A stretch of 64,000 nt of DNA from Mycogone perniciosa (GCA_025331125.1 JAOALB010000002.1:434001-498000); one strand, 5' to 3'; shown: positions 45,183 to 57,361, counted from the first letter of the stretch. Notes: generated by a model not told the origin, from the letters alone. Numbers and translations are program-made.

Positions 45183-46572
45183 TGAGTATTGATATGAAGA
45201 ATACCCTTGATTAGATTTTGGTGGCAAGAATAGGATTGTGATACCAGGAAGAGCGAGACATTGATATGAAAGTAGTTGAAAACCAACGCAATTAGGTGTA
45301 ACGGTCGGTAGTGTTTTGGAGTAGGGCAGTTGTATAAAATGACAGTAAACAGATATACATATTAATTACAACAGCCAGATAAACAAACCGACGCTCGAAA
45401 CAATGTCCCCATCAATATTGAATGTGGAATTCCGTAGTTTGCCAGCCCCCCAGCTCCCCCCGCAGAATTACGGCACCTTACCTAGTGATGTCTTGCATGA
45501 GATGCGAGATGTTACGTCTTCAGAGGATGGACGGTGGGGTTGGAATATGGGGGTCAGATGGGGGCTGGGATAGGTAAATGCTGAAGACTGGAACGATGAA
45601 GAATCTTGGAGCTGAGAACAGCCAAAGATCTCATGTGTCAACACTTCAGGGTGTCTATTTAATTCTTAGGGATAGATACTACTTATAGGGCTTACATTGC
45701 CAAGAATTATATTTTGGTGTACTGTTAAAATAGATGAAGTGAACAAGTATTTCATGATGCCCTCAACCTGGAGCGTATACATACAGGTACGAAGTACGAA
45801 GTAATACTCAAGCCAGTACTCCGTAAACGAATCCAGAATCCACAATAGGCCCTTTTCGGCAGGTGCTCAAGGCGTAGCCAAGCCTTTAACATTGACCTGG
45901 AATAGTAAAGCTCGAGAAAATGGTCCAGCTATTACTGAGGTCCAATCCATCGTTTCGTTTTTAACCGCCGTATAAGCATCCAAGGCGCCGTTTTTGGGTG
46001 CAGCCCGTCAGCAGCTACTTCTCCTGATCTCACTCTCCCCCACATTCTCCACATAGGTGATCTGATCAGTCCCTGACGAGAGATTTTGGCCTGGGGGCAT
46101 TCCAGGGATAAAAGGCCTTGTGTCTATTGATGTCCTTATAACAATTCAAATAGTATGGGGTTTAAAGGAAAGATCTGAAAGCGCTCTGATACGCATAGGC
46201 GGCTCACAGATGCTCTCGAGGGTAGGGAAGTCACAGTGACATGGGCTTATAAACAAAACAATCCCCCCACTTTGAAGGGCGCCATGGGTGGCCAATTGCT
46301 ACAGTTACATTGACAGGACGTGGTTCTCGGTCAGATTGTTCCTGGTCTTGGGTCGCTCTTCTGACCTCTCCTCTGCGAGCTGGGGTTACATCTGCAGGCG
46401 CTCAGGCCGTTCAATTGACAGAAACCTGGAAACAGCTGCCGATCCCAGGGACCCGGATATGTATATAGCGACGCGACCAGCCACATGTCTTTGGTCCATC
46501 TTGTCTCTGACATCACTCCCTCCCTCATCAATCGTCCTCCGTAGTTTGTCGATTCGCTATTATCCTGCCGTC
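45183..46572. other. Gene-free stretch between cho2 and the lactonase gene
   Basis: About 1.4 kb with no supported ORF. It contains TACGAAGTACGAAGTA at about 45788-45802 and TACTCCGTA at 45817-45825. A TATA-like TTATAAA at about 46248-46254 lies 320 bp before the next ATG, and another TATA-like TATATAG at about 46460. Confidence 0.45.
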
Positions 46573-47914
46573 ATGACGAACCGTCGCAGTTTCTCTAAAA
46601 GCCTTGTCTCGTCGTTGCTTTGCGCGGGCAGTCTTGCTTCCGCAAACCTGGTCTATGTGTCTTCCTACGCTGGCACTGTCTCGACCTTGAACTTCACCAA
46701 TTCTCTTCGCACCCCGGCTAAGCCGATCCAAGCTCTGACGCCTATCTCGGTTTCTCAGGGCTGCTCAGATAGCCCGTCATGGCTGACACTGGACCACTCG
46801 GGTGCCACGCTCTACTGCACCAATGAGGGCCTCAATACACCCGATGGCTCGCTCACATCCTTCAGGACCAACTCTGACGGGTCACTGGCGAAACTCGGCC
46901 AGTCAAACACTCCCAATGGCCCTGTCAGTGCCGTCATCTTTGGCAAGAAACGCAACGGCCTAGCTGTCGCTCATTAGTGAGCATGCCCTGAATCCTGTCT
47001 TTTAAAAGGAGGCATCACATACTGACCACGGATCCTGCTCTAGCGGCGGTTCTGCCTTTACTACCTGGGATATCTCCAATCCCTCCAACCTCAAGAAGCT
47101 TGAGACCAAACAGTACAAGCTGAGCAAACCCGGCACCATTCCTGATCGCCAGGATGCTTCCCACCCTCACGAGGCCGTGCTTGACCCCACGGGCAAGTTC
47201 CTCCTTGTCCCTGATTTGGGTGCCGATCTCATCTACACCTACTCCTTCAACGAGAAAACACTGGCTCTCAAGGACCTCCAATCGGTGAGCGTCAAGCCTG
47301 GCTCGGGTCCCAGACACTTGGCTTTCGTCGTCAAGGGCAAGAAGACCTACGCCTACGTCGTCAATGAGCTGTCAAACACCATCATTGGTTTTTGCGTTAC
47401 ATATCCCCGCGGGTCTATCAAGCTTACTGAGATTTTCAACATTCCCACTCATGGCGCCGGCACGACGGTGCCTCAGGGTGCTTATGTCGCCGAGATTGTC
47501 ATTTCTGTGAGTTTCCCCATATAGTTTTTCTTTCCTTTTCTCTAGAGCCCTCCCTAACGCTTACTTCTTCAGCCCGATGGCAAGTTCGCTCTCGTCTCAT
47601 CCCGCGGCGAGAACAACCTCAAGATTCCCAACTTTGACGTCAACAACGCTACCCAAATAGTCTCAGACCCGATTATCAATTTCTCTATCGACGCTGCTAC
47701 AGGCAAACTCAAACCCATTCAGATTGCTCCTGCCGGTGGTCGCTTCCCCCGCCAGTTCTCCATCAACAAGGCTGGAAACCTGCTCGCTGTCGGCCACCAG
47801 TTCGATGGACGTGTTGTTTTCATCGAGAGAGATGTTAAGACGGGCAAGCTGGGCAACTTTGTGGCTTATGCGAATATTGACGGCCAGATTACGACTGCTA
47901 TTTTTGACGAGTGA
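46573..47914 (+). CDS. Secreted lactonase-type seven-bladed beta-propeller
   Basis: Member of the 6-phosphogluconolactonase/carboxy-muconate cyclase-like beta-propeller family. Exons 46573-46976, 47044-47506 and 47573-47914 are in phase and give 402 residues. Residues 1-24 (SFSKSLVSSLLCAGSLASA) form a signal peptide with a likely cut after ASA, so the protein is predicted to be secreted or vacuolar. Family blocks include YVSSYAGTVSTL, PSWLTLDHSGATLYCTNEG, the conserved HPHEAVLDPTGKFLLVPDLGADLIYTY, GSGPRHLAFV and FPRQFSINKAGNLLAVGHQ. The frame remains open upstream of the chosen ATG to 46288; this ATG was chosen because it places the signal peptide at the N-terminus. A physiological substrate is not known for most fungal members. 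Confidence 0.9.
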
Positions 47915-49968
47915 AGGCTCCAGAAATGAGATGTTAAGCTTATGGTATATAGAATGAATGCATGTATATAGAAAGAAAGAAAAGAGAATTTCTCAGACCT
48001 ATATTGCACATCTGGTGATATTGTAAGCTGTCTGTACGAAGTACTCCGTAGGGTGATACCATATGTATGACTAAATGTTCGTGGGAGGGTCTTACCATGC
48101 GGCTCATTGTGCAGCAGACGTTACACTGCTTCAATGGCTGATGTCTGCTGCCGAATTTGGGAGCTAGATTGCATCTATGTGTCAGTCGGACCGACTACTA
48201 GCCAGCCAAGTTGGGGTATGCATTTGCAGCTGCAGCCAAGGATAGTTGGGGATGTTTGGTTCTTTACGAAATACTTCGTACGCTCGACGAAGTTTTATAA
48301 AAGTCGAAGGGTTTCCAACATTTCTTGTTCAGTGAACGATCTGGTTATCAGTTTGCTGTAACCCTATCAGAGGGTGTACTTGGTATGTCATCGTGTCATC
48401 ATAGCTCTTGGGGACGCATTCTACCCAGGATCGAACTCTGCGTCATGGAGCCTGGAATTACGATGGCCAGATCGAGTACTTCGTTCCAAACAGCACAATA
48501 TGCAAACTGGGGACGGACTACATCATTTATAACACTAGTAATGTATATAACCGCTAGTATCAACACGTTTGACTCTAGGATTAAACCCCGTGTCACGGAT
48601 CCGGAACCAGAGCCAACGACAGACTATGCAGGCGCCGGTGCGGGCGACGGGCCGGAGAACAACCCCGCTAGGGGCCGAGCCGTTGGCCCGCAGGGCGCGG
48701 ATTCAAACATCAGAGCTGTTGGGCTGTTGGGCGGGCAGACTTGGGCCATGAATTGATGGGCTGGCTGTTGGTGGGAAAAGAGACGCAAATGCCGAGTCCC
48801 CCAAGGCTGCAAAGGAGTCACGCACGGCTGGACACCTGCTCCGTGATGATCCGATGCGGAATATGCAAAGGAATTACTATGAGACCCGCGGCTGACTGCT
48901 AGCAATATGCATGTCCAGGCAACCAGGTCCATAGCATTGGCCAGTGCCAATGACTACGAAGTACTAGCAGTAGTAGCAGTATTAGTAGTATAGTAGGAGG
49001 AGTACGAGTAGCATTGCCTGTCAGCTTCGTGACTCCATGTCCCCCAACCCCCACACGTGATGTTTTTGATGCCAACCACCGCCATTTGGGTGGATTCCAA
49101 AACGGATTTGTTGTCTCCGGCGAATGGATTTTGTTTTTTCCAACGCCATCCTTAAAGCTGTTTGTGAAGACTAAAGACGCAAGGCAGACTATTATTCTGC
49201 CTTTTTAGCCCAGCTCGGTCCTCACCCTTTCTTTTCCTTGTCTTTGGTGCAGTGTGTGCCAAGCAGAGAGAGACGGAGAGAAATCGGAATCCCATCGTTC
49301 GTTCCCTGCGGATTTGAGGTGGACAGCGTCGCAAACCGGTTTCTGGGAGGGGACAGGCCACTTGACCATCCCTCTCTGTTCTTGTCCTTCTCCCGCCTGT
49401 CCTCTCGCGTTGGAGCCTGACCCTCGGACGGCCCATTTGGGTCAAGCCCTCTCTCTTCCGAGCGGGTGATCGAGCGCCATCCCATGCTGCTGGGCGAATC
49501 GTTCTAGCGGCCCAATTTGCAGGCTCCCTTCTCGCCCAACGGCAATCTGACGGTGGTCATGCACCCTGTGCCCCCTTGACTCCAATCAGAGCGCTGTGGG
49601 ATGCCATAGCTGGTGCAGCGTGGACGTTCCTGACTGGCCCACGAGGCTGCGATCGCCTCCTGCATAATCCAACTGCAGCACCATAATTTTTTTTCCCTCG
49701 CACGCTCCGCCCCCTGTTTTGCTGAGCGTTTCCAAAAAGCGCACACTACGGTCGCCCCCGCCGCGTGTGCCTGTGCGTGCGCGCGGTAGCCGAATCGAAG
49801 CCCAACGCTGCAGCCTGGGGACAGAGAGAGAAAGCGAGAGAGTGAGAGACAGAAAGAGAGAGAGGAGGAGGCGAGTTGAAGTCAAGTGAACCGACGTCAA
49901 CCGAAGTGAAGGGCCTGAGTTGGATGAGCGAGTGGTGGCCCTCCCTCCCACCACCGCCAGCAGACACC
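47915..49968. other. Gene-free stretch upstream of the RBR ligase gene
   Basis: About 2 kb without a convincing gene. It contains TACTCCGTA (48042-48050), TACTTCGTA (48272-48280), an AGT/AGC trinucleotide run (about 48960-49010) and a GA-rich tract at about 49820-49870, which is probably in the leader of the next gene. Several overlapping frames exist between 49000 and 49970 but have only low-complexity composition. Confidence 0.45.
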
Positions 49969-52762
49969 ATGGGACTAGACTCAACTCGAGACACCGGGGC
50001 TGGCAACGCCAGGCTTGGACGCCGGAGGCTCAGGGCGGGTGAATCGAGTGATTGGAACACGCGCTTCGACGAGGCAGACCCTCCACAGCCTCACCCTCGC
50101 GGCAGCGCCCAAGTACAAAGACGCCTGGATCTGGCGCCGTCGCCGCCGCAACTGACCATGCGCAGGAGGGAGCCCAGCACCTCGAGAGATTTGGATGCCA
50201 CTGCCCATTCCACCATGCCGCCGTGGCCTCCTGCTCCGCAACTGGCCAGGGCCGCGTCGGACGCATACAGGCGGCCAAAGGGCACGCTGCTGGACGCTTA
50301 TGACGGGGAGGACGACTCCGCTGGCGAGCAGCCCCGTGCAAGGAGGAATTCCTCTCCCCCGGGATACCCGCGCCGGCGCCTCATGCCGGGCGCGTATTCA
50401 GAGCCATCATCGCACCGGTCTCCCAGTGTATCGTCTTACGGCAAAAACGACCACGACTCGATTGAGGTGGAGGAGGTGATGAACGATAGTTCCTCTCCTC
50501 ACAGCAGGCAACGTGTATCCAGTCGCGACGACTACCGTGATTCTTCCCCAGATAGAAACCGTTATCGAAGAGGGTTCAGTAGACGCTACCATTCGGACAA
50601 CGAGCGGGAGGAGACAGAACCCGCGCACTCCACGAGCGAAGTGGCCTCGACACGGTCCTCGAGGGCTCACTCAAGACACTCGAGACACTCGAGGCACTCA
50701 AGGCACTCTAGGACACGTGAGAGGAGCGAATCACCCGACATGGCCAACCGCTATCAGTTGACGAGGAACGTCATTGAAGACTCGCGACCACCGGTAGCAT
50801 CAAAGAGGTTAGTCAATAAATCCCATTGTTTACACATCAGAGATATTGACTTTGGAGCAGCATCATCAAGCCGTCTAGGCGAGGATATCGATCGGCTGAA
50901 TCGGCCTACGGTGATTCTTCTCAGCCTCGGAGGTCAAATACCACCATCAGGTCGAGATCGTCCGGGCCAGCTCGAATACTGGGGACTATTTTTGGTGCAC
51001 CACCATCTAGGCGTTCGTCCCCAGACAAGTTTTTCAGAGTGGAAAAGCCATTCAAGCCAGAGAAATCACGCAAGGGGTAAGAGATCCCACAGCCATTGCA
51101 TGGATTCTTCAACTGACCTACCGTAATAAAGTGCCCAGTGTATCGCTTGTATGGAGGAAGTCTCATCTTCCAAAGGAGCTGACCTCAAATGTGGCCATCG
51201 CATGTGCAACAATTGTCTGAAACGACTCTTTGAAATGTCCATTGTCGACCCGCAACACATGCCGCCGCGATGCTGCAAGAGCCACATCCCACTCAAGCAT
51301 GTCGATCGACTGTTCGACACCGCTTTCAAGCGGACATGGAACCGCAAGTTTGCCGAGTACTCGACTCGCAATCGGATTTATTGCCCGTCAAAGAGGTGCG
51401 GTGAGTGGATCAAGCCAGCTAGTATTCACCGGGGCGAGGACGGCAGAAAAGTCGCCCGCTGCGGTCGCTGCAAAACCAAGGTTTGTCCTAAGTGCAACGG
51501 CAAGTGGCACACGTCTCAAGATTGTCCCAGAGACGAAGACATGAGCAGATTCTTGGATCAAGCCAAGGAAGAGGGCTGGAAGAGGTGCTACAGGTGTAAA
51601 GCCATGGTTGAGCTGAAAGAAGGATGCAACCATATGACTTGGTGGGTTGCCATTTCTGCTCTATCTCCTGCATATCTAGTGGCTAACTCTCAGCAGTCGA
51701 TGTGGCGCCGAGTTCTGTATGATCTGTGGAGTCAAGTGGAAAGGCTGCAGCTGCCCGTGGTTTAACTATGAGAACGGAGACAATCCCTTTGAAGCCAACC
51801 CGCTGCGGGACCTCAACATTCCTACTGAGGACTTGAGAAAGATACTCCGGAGTAACAGACCAATCTCAATGGAGGAATTGCGAGCCTATTCGAGGCCAAC
51901 TACCTCGATGCCTGTACGGCCGCGACCGCAGACGTACGAAGAAGAGTTGGTTCTTCGGCGGCTACAGGAGCAACGTGACGCCGATCTAGCCAGGAGACTG
52001 CAGCTATCTGAGGATCGTGATACTAATCCATTCGACACGAGAGGCGCCGATGAGGCTGCGGGCTTTGGTAACACAAGCAAGCACTATCCAAACGAGGACT
52101 ATAGAAGAACCAGCATGCCGAGTCTCTCGGCCCCAGCCCCGCCGGCACAACAGCAACAACAACAACTACCGCCACCACCCTATAGCAGCTATGTCTCCGA
52201 GGTGAATCGTGCCAGAGGCCCGCGGGTGGGATCCATGGAGCAACGTCTCGCAGATCGATTGTCGGAGAATCGTCACGGACGGCGGTCAAGAGGACCGTCT
52301 CCGCAGCCATCTCCCTTGCGCCCCCACGTGTTGCATCCGAGGAGCCCGACTCTGGGGCACTCCGCAGACATGGGAACCATTGGTCTGGGCATGAGCATGA
52401 CTCCAGCAATGGGCATGGGAATGGGCATGGGCATGGGCACGATGCCTCCGCCACCGCCATATGCACCGGTGCCTACAACAGCGCCAGCACCACCGCCAAT
52501 GGCGAGACCGAATCCATTCGGCGGTGATGCATATTACAACGAGATGTACACCACGCCGAGATCTGTCCACGACCCATATCACTATGGCAATGAGGATAGC
52601 GGAGAGGTTGAACTTCATTCCCCGAGACGGCGTGGACGACGTAGCGAAGAACGCCCAAAGTCGTCCACGCTGGCAGGTTTGACTGGATATGGACGAGGCA
52701 TGCATCGCGTTTTTGAATGGAGGAACTTTGTCCAACCGGGTGCCCCCGATGAAGAGGCTTGA
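49969..52762 (+). CDS. RBR (RING-IBR-RING) E3 ubiquitin ligase
   Basis: Ubiquitin ligase of the RBR class, which transfers ubiquitin through a catalytic Cys in RING2. Exons 49969-50807, 50861-51076, 51132-51641 and 51697-52762 are in phase, giving 876 residues. Residues 1-350 are disordered, Arg/Ser-rich, with a repeated SRH unit near 235-250. RING1 begins QCIACMEE (about 354) with CGHRMCNNCLKRLFE. The IBR has YCPSKRCGEW, ARCGRCKTKVCPKC and WHTSQDC. RING2 reads RCYRCKAMVELKEGCNHMTCRCGAEFCMICG, here split by the third intron after the T of NHMT; the expected catalytic Cys is the one in EGCNHM (about residue 517). The tail has a coiled-coil-like EEELVLRRLQEQRDADLARRLQ and Pro/Gln and Met-Gly repeats. 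Substrates are unknown. The donor/acceptor of intron 2 (51077-51131) is the least certain join. Confidence 0.9.
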
Positions 52763-53784
52763 GCGGAGTTTTGTTTCAAAACGACATTTTCACGCATGAT
52801 GCATAAGGCAACTTCAGCGGGATGATACTTGTTTCCAAGAAATATGGGAGACTGTGATATTACACCGAACCCGCTGCAATGCACGAACGACAGTACAATT
52901 CTATATGACAGCAGATATGTTCGTTGATAGACTTTTCTTCCTGGATAGGCGTTGATTGGGTTGCTAGATGGCGAGTTCGATTTCTTCGATTTCTTTTTTC
53001 TTTGTCGACCAGCATCTATCTACTCAGTATTATTGGTATCCACGTATGCAGATGAATGAATGATGAAAGGAACGTAATGAAATGACTATCACTATTTATG
53101 ACCTGAATTGACTGAGTGAGATATTTGTCCTTTGCTCTCCATCATAACTAATCCCTCTTTCCACTCGACTATCATGTGAAAGCTTCTAATCCAAGCCTCG
53201 TGACGCATATCCTGCTTCGGAGGATCCAAGCCTTGAAGTGCTAGCCCTGGGGATCAAATGGCCTAAATCGACGGTTGCGGCGTCTTACCATGCACTAAGA
53301 ATAGGCCGTTGTACGCCTAACCCACAGGGTCTCCTCACTGTTCAGTGGCCTCGATGCACTAATTTAGGGGTGCGCGCATGTGCATACCGCTGAAGGGTCT
53401 CCCGAGGATCCGTCATCGGTTGCCTCCCCGCGCACGATGCACGCCGTATCTCGAGTTATGAATGTTCTTGTAGGAATAATTTTGAATCCCATTCCTTCAC
53501 CCATGTCCGTCTTTATTTTAACCTTGAAATGACTGTCCCGCGTATCCTTGCATGCTTTCTTTAAATAGTAGTGCGTGAGGATCATGCCGACACCGTCATC
53601 CCGGCTAATAGTATTATACTACTCTTAGACAGACAGACACCTTTGTCGTCGTCATCGTCCATACGGAGTACTCTCTCTCCCTTTCCACCACCTCGTACTG
53701 CCGACTTCGAGGCGCGCCGAGCTATCCCACTCTCTTCGATCAGAGGCAGAGCGGGCGAAACGAACAGAGGGGAGCAGACAGAAG
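52763..53784. other. Gene-free stretch between the RBR ligase and the lipase gene
   Basis: About 1 kb with no supported ORF. TACGGAGTA occurs at 53662-53670, about 115 bp upstream of the lipase ATG, within a pyrimidine-rich promoter-like segment. Confidence 0.45.
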
Positions 53785-56700
53785 ATGCTTCTCCTCCACC
53801 AAACCGGCAGCGTCAAGATTGGCGAGGTCGTCCGATACACCGTCACATACACCCCTTCGCAGGACCGCATCCTGCCATCTCCTGAACGACTCCACGTGCG
53901 CATCCGCAACGCCTCGAACATCGCCCTCCGCGCGGCATTCGTCCACGGCCCATACACGCTCTGCGTCTCGGCATATCCTGCCTCCTTCAACCCCAACGAG
54001 AAGTTCCAGAACCCGCGCCGATATGGAGTTCCCGAGTTCGAGCCCATGGTCAAGGCTGGCGGGTCGTGGGAGTGCGAACTAGTCGTCCCCGATGACGTAC
54101 GGCAGATGGCCGGGGCGGGTAGCCACGGAGGGTTTGGCAAGGCCCCGGAGCACGATGCCGAGACTGCGAGCTGGGTGATTGAGGTGTCGTCGCAGGTCAT
54201 TTTCTCTGCGTCGGCTGCGGTGGCATATGAGATCTTAGTGGCGCGGGATCCCAAGTCTTTGAATCTCAGCTCTGCAGCCACGACAGGGGCTGGCCCGACG
54301 CAGGTACCATTAGTACCAGGCAAGCTGAATGATTACCAGCAGAGCTTCGGAACGAAGGATGGACTTCCCTCGATCCAGTTACGGGGCATATATTCTCCAG
54401 CTGTACAAATCAAGGTGGAGGATACAGCTGCGCTCTGGAACACGCCTCGGCTACCTGCATGGGATGACGCTGGCGATAACAAAGTGGAGGAATGGCAGTG
54501 GGCAGACAAGCCCGCTGGGAGCACTACAAAAACTGGGGATGCGGAAACCAGGGGGAGTGCAGCGCCGAGAAAACAGAAGAAGATCCATCTTGTCATCTTG
54601 ACGCATGGCTTACACAGCAATCTTGGCGCGGATATGCTGTACATGAAAGAGAGCATTGACGCTGCGGCGAAGCAGGCAAAGATAGATGCCAAGGCAAGAT
54701 TAGCGAAGAAGCAAGCTGAAAAGGCGCAGACAGACAATGAACAATCCGAAGCAGAGGGGGGGAAAGACAAGACTAAGGCAGAAGAGGAGGACAATGCTGA
54801 GGACGACGACGATGACGAAGAGGTTGTTGTGCGAGGATACTCCGGAAATGCCACCAAGACGGAGAAGGGCATCAAGTATCTCGGCAAACGCCTAGCCAGA
54901 TACATTCTCTCCATGACATATCCAGATCAGCCGTTCCTCCCATTGGGCAAAGGGACAGTCGAGGGTTTCACACAAGGTCTTGGCGAGCAGAATGCCCATG
55001 ATTTGCTGCACGCTCACAAGCACAGCACCATATTAAAAGCGGACACTGACCGGACGCACGACAAGAAAACCGGGCGATGCTACAGGATTACGAGCATCAG
55101 CTTTGTCGGACACTCGTTAGGTGGGCTGGTCCAGACGTATGCTGTTGCGTACATCCAGAAACACTCACCTCATTTCTTCGATCTTATTAAACCTATTAAT
55201 TTTATTGCTTTGGCTTCGCCCTTTTTGGGTTTGAGCAATGAGAACCCTTTATACGTCAAGTTTGCGCTTGACTTTGGTCTGGTGGGGAGGACTGGGAAAG
55301 ACCTCGGATTGACATGGAGAGCGCCGACGATTGCGCGCAGCGGTTGGGGAGCCATTGTTAGCAATCTGGGAGAGACGGCGCATAAGAAGGTTTATGGGGA
55401 CTCGCAACCAGAGTCCAAGCCTCTGTTGCGAATATTGCCGACAGGACCGGCACATTCGGCGCTGAAGAAGTTTAGGAACAGGACGATGTATTCAAACGTT
55501 GTCAACGATGGAATCGTCCCGCTGCGCACAAGCTGTCTTCTGTTTCTGGACTGGCAGGGCTTGGGACGGGTTGGGAAAGCCCGAAGGGATGCTGGCCTCG
55601 TCGAGACGGTGGTTGGGTTTGGATGGGCAGAGCTGACGGGAGCCAACATGGGATCCAGGCTGAGGCTGCAAGTTCCTTCTGACGATACTCAAACCGACTC
55701 GGGGGCTACCACTCCCACTCATGACCGCCATCAAGTTCCCCAACCTTCCAGCGATGCCCTTGCTGAGGACGATCGGGCCAGTATCCACGCGGCATATGCG
55801 GATGAGCCTCTCTCAAGTACCAGCGATATCATGGCTATCCATACACCACTTACAGGTTTCTTCAATCTTTTCAGAAGTAATGAGCCTCCCAAGGAACAAC
55901 CCGTCACCGAGAAACAGAAAAAGATACTACGAAGAAGCCAAACACTCAGATCTGATGATACGTCAAGTGCACCCGGTAGCTCGACTTCCTCGGAGACGCT
56001 CAACGGCAAGAAACCAGCAAAGGCGACGACAGGCCAGGAGCTTGAGAATGATCCCGATGGTGTCATGGCACCGCCGAGGACGACGTTCTTTGAGTCTGCT
56101 GGTGATCTCCTGAACCCTAAGATTCCAGATGAGGAATACCTCATCGACCCTTCAAAACGTCCGCGAACAATATTCCACGATCGGGTCTATCATCCATTCG
56201 ACATTCCCCCACCGCCTTTGAGGAAGAGAACTTCGACTCTGAGCAAGATGAAGCTCAGGTCTCCGACACATGCATCAGGGGGCAGCGGCTCTTCGTCACC
56301 CTACTCAAGTATTCACCACGAGGACTCTCTGAGTTCAACAAAGGACTATGATGACACTGCCAATACTGGACCCGACAAGAACCACAACGAGGTAATTGAC
56401 GGATCGAGCATGCGCGTCGAAGAGAAGATTGCTCGAGGTTACCACAGAGAACTATCATGGCGGAAGGTTCTCGTCAAGTTGGAACCTGATGCGCACAACA
56501 ACATCATTGTGCGCCGCATGTTTTCCAATGCCTATGGTTGGCCGGTCGTCAAGCACTTGGTAGATGCGCACTTTAGCGATTCGGCGATCTCACGCATGCG
56601 CACTGAGGATGAGCATGTAGGCGAGCGTGCCCTCGACATACACCAACCTCCAGACGAACATGGCACCGAAACCAAGACACTCTCTTCGAGCCAGGCTCGC

Positions 56701-57054
56701 GGCCTTGGCTTGGAACCCACACCCACCAATGCAAGCGAGGCGCGTGAGGCTCTTGATGAGGTGCCCGACTTGCCGAGAACACATGACACTGGACACTCCT
56801 CATCACTATCGCTACACCACGGGGACAGAGCAGATTCCATGTCCTGGAGCGAGCGAGACTGGATTGACAGTGAGAACGAGAGTGATCATGACTTTATGGT
56901 GGAAAATGGGCGACATGAGGATAAGAAGCTGGATAAACCTAAGGAGAACACCGGCCGACTGAGTCCATCGTGGAACTGGGCTGAGAAGATCGTGGGAAAG
57001 GGGTCCGTGAGAGGGGGGAGTAAGAGTCCTACGATAAAGGCAAAACAACACTGA
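53785..57054 (+). CDS. rog1: Rog1/DUF676-type serine lipase
   Basis: Putative lipase of the DUF676 family; yeast Rog1 is a monoacylglycerol lipase. One exon encodes 1089 residues with no obvious signal peptide. The N-terminal region (1-185) is beta-rich and starts MLLLHQTGSVKIGEVVRYTV, as in fungal Rog1 proteins. The hydrolase domain runs about 270-620: VILTHGLHSNLGADMLYM (oxyanion strand), an acidic insert with EEEDNAEDDDDDEE, then the nucleophile elbow SFVGHSLGGLVQTYAVAYI (Ser about 444). IALASPFLGLSNENP and YSNVVNDGIVPLRTSCLLFLDW follow; the latter contains the probable catalytic Asp. A conserved block near the C-terminus, WRKVLVKLEPDAHNNIIVRRMF and WPVVKHLVDAHF, is characteristic of the family and confirms completeness. 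The long Ser-rich segment between them is likely regulatory. Confidence 0.9.
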   Translation: MLLLHQTGSVKIGEVVRYTVTYTPSQDRILPSPERLHVRIRNASNIALRAAFVHGPYTLCVSAYPASFNPNEKFQNPRRYGVPEFEPMVKAGGSWECELVVPDDVRQMAGAGSHGGFGKAPEHDAETASWVIEVSSQVIFSASAAVAYEILVARDPKSLNLSSAATTGAGPTQVPLVPGKLNDYQQSFGTKDGLPSIQLRGIYSPAVQIKVEDTAALWNTPRLPAWDDAGDNKVEEWQWADKPAGSTTKTGDAETRGSAAPRKQKKIHLVILTHGLHSNLGADMLYMKESIDAAAKQAKIDAKARLAKKQAEKAQTDNEQSEAEGGKDKTKAEEEDNAEDDDDDEEVVVRGYSGNATKTEKGIKYLGKRLARYILSMTYPDQPFLPLGKGTVEGFTQGLGEQNAHDLLHAHKHSTILKADTDRTHDKKTGRCYRITSISFVGHSLGGLVQTYAVAYIQKHSPHFFDLIKPINFIALASPFLGLSNENPLYVKFALDFGLVGRTGKDLGLTWRAPTIARSGWGAIVSNLGETAHKKVYGDSQPESKPLLRILPTGPAHSALKKFRNRTMYSNVVNDGIVPLRTSCLLFLDWQGLGRVGKARRDAGLVETVVGFGWAELTGANMGSRLRLQVPSDDTQTDSGATTPTHDRHQVPQPSSDALAEDDRASIHAAYADEPLSSTSDIMAIHTPLTGFFNLFRSNEPPKEQPVTEKQKKILRRSQTLRSDDTSSAPGSSTSSETLNGKKPAKATTGQELENDPDGVMAPPRTTFFESAGDLLNPKIPDEEYLIDPSKRPRTIFHDRVYHPFDIPPPPLRKRTSTLSKMKLRSPTHASGGSGSSSPYSSIHHEDSLSSTKDYDDTANTGPDKNHNEVIDGSSMRVEEKIARGYHRELSWRKVLVKLEPDAHNNIIVRRMFSNAYGWPVVKHLVDAHFSDSAISRMRTEDEHVGERALDIHQPPDEHGTETKTLSSSQARGLGLEPTPTNASEAREALDEVPDLPRTHDTGHSSSLSLHHGDRADSMSWSERDWIDSENESDHDFMVENGRHEDKKLDKPKENTGRLSPSWNWAEKIVGKGSVRGGSKSPTIKAKQH

Positions 57055-57258
57055 ATAATATAAGATAGACTTGGTATGTTTAACTTTGGTTAACTAACAA
57101 TGGCTGGAGCATGGAAGGAATGGGGAGTTTACCGTTCTCGTCTCAACATCCCTGTACAGGATCACGATGGACGTCGTGCGGGAGAGCAATAGAAAAGAAG
57201 CACTGGGCAGCCAGAGCAAAAATCATGGCCGAATAAAAAGAATGCAAAAAGAAATGGC

Positions 57259-57361
57259 TGGACGAACGGGGAATCGAACCCCAAACCTTTCCCATGCGTC
57301 TAAGGCAACTCATTTGGTTGCATCATGCTCAGGGAAAATTATACCACTAAACCATCCGCCC
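57259..57361 (-). tRNA. Intron-containing tRNA gene, best read as tRNA-Ala(AGC) but atypical
   Basis: The minus strand shows a complete tRNA outline of 103 nt. The acceptor stem is GGGCGGA with TTCGTCC (including a G3-U70 wobble, the alanine identity pair), and the discriminator is A. The A box is TGGTTTAGTGG, the B box GGTTCGATTCC, the T stem TGGGG/CCCCG, and the anticodon stem TTCCC/GGGAA. The 38 nt between anticodon-stem halves fit a 7-nt loop plus a 31-nt intron at the standard 37/38 site. The loop then reads T-G-A-G-C-A-T, so positions 34-36 are AGC (Ala). Position 33 is G instead of the almost invariant T, and the D arm resembles Gly/Pro tRNAs more than Ala. Isotype is therefore uncertain. 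Confidence 0.75.

Noticed and set aside
18654..57054. Lipid-metabolism gene cluster (lipid kinase-like, spo7, cld1-like, cho2, rog1-like)
   Set aside because: The genes are tens of kilobases apart, interleaved with unrelated genes and in mixed orientation; proximity is probably chance.
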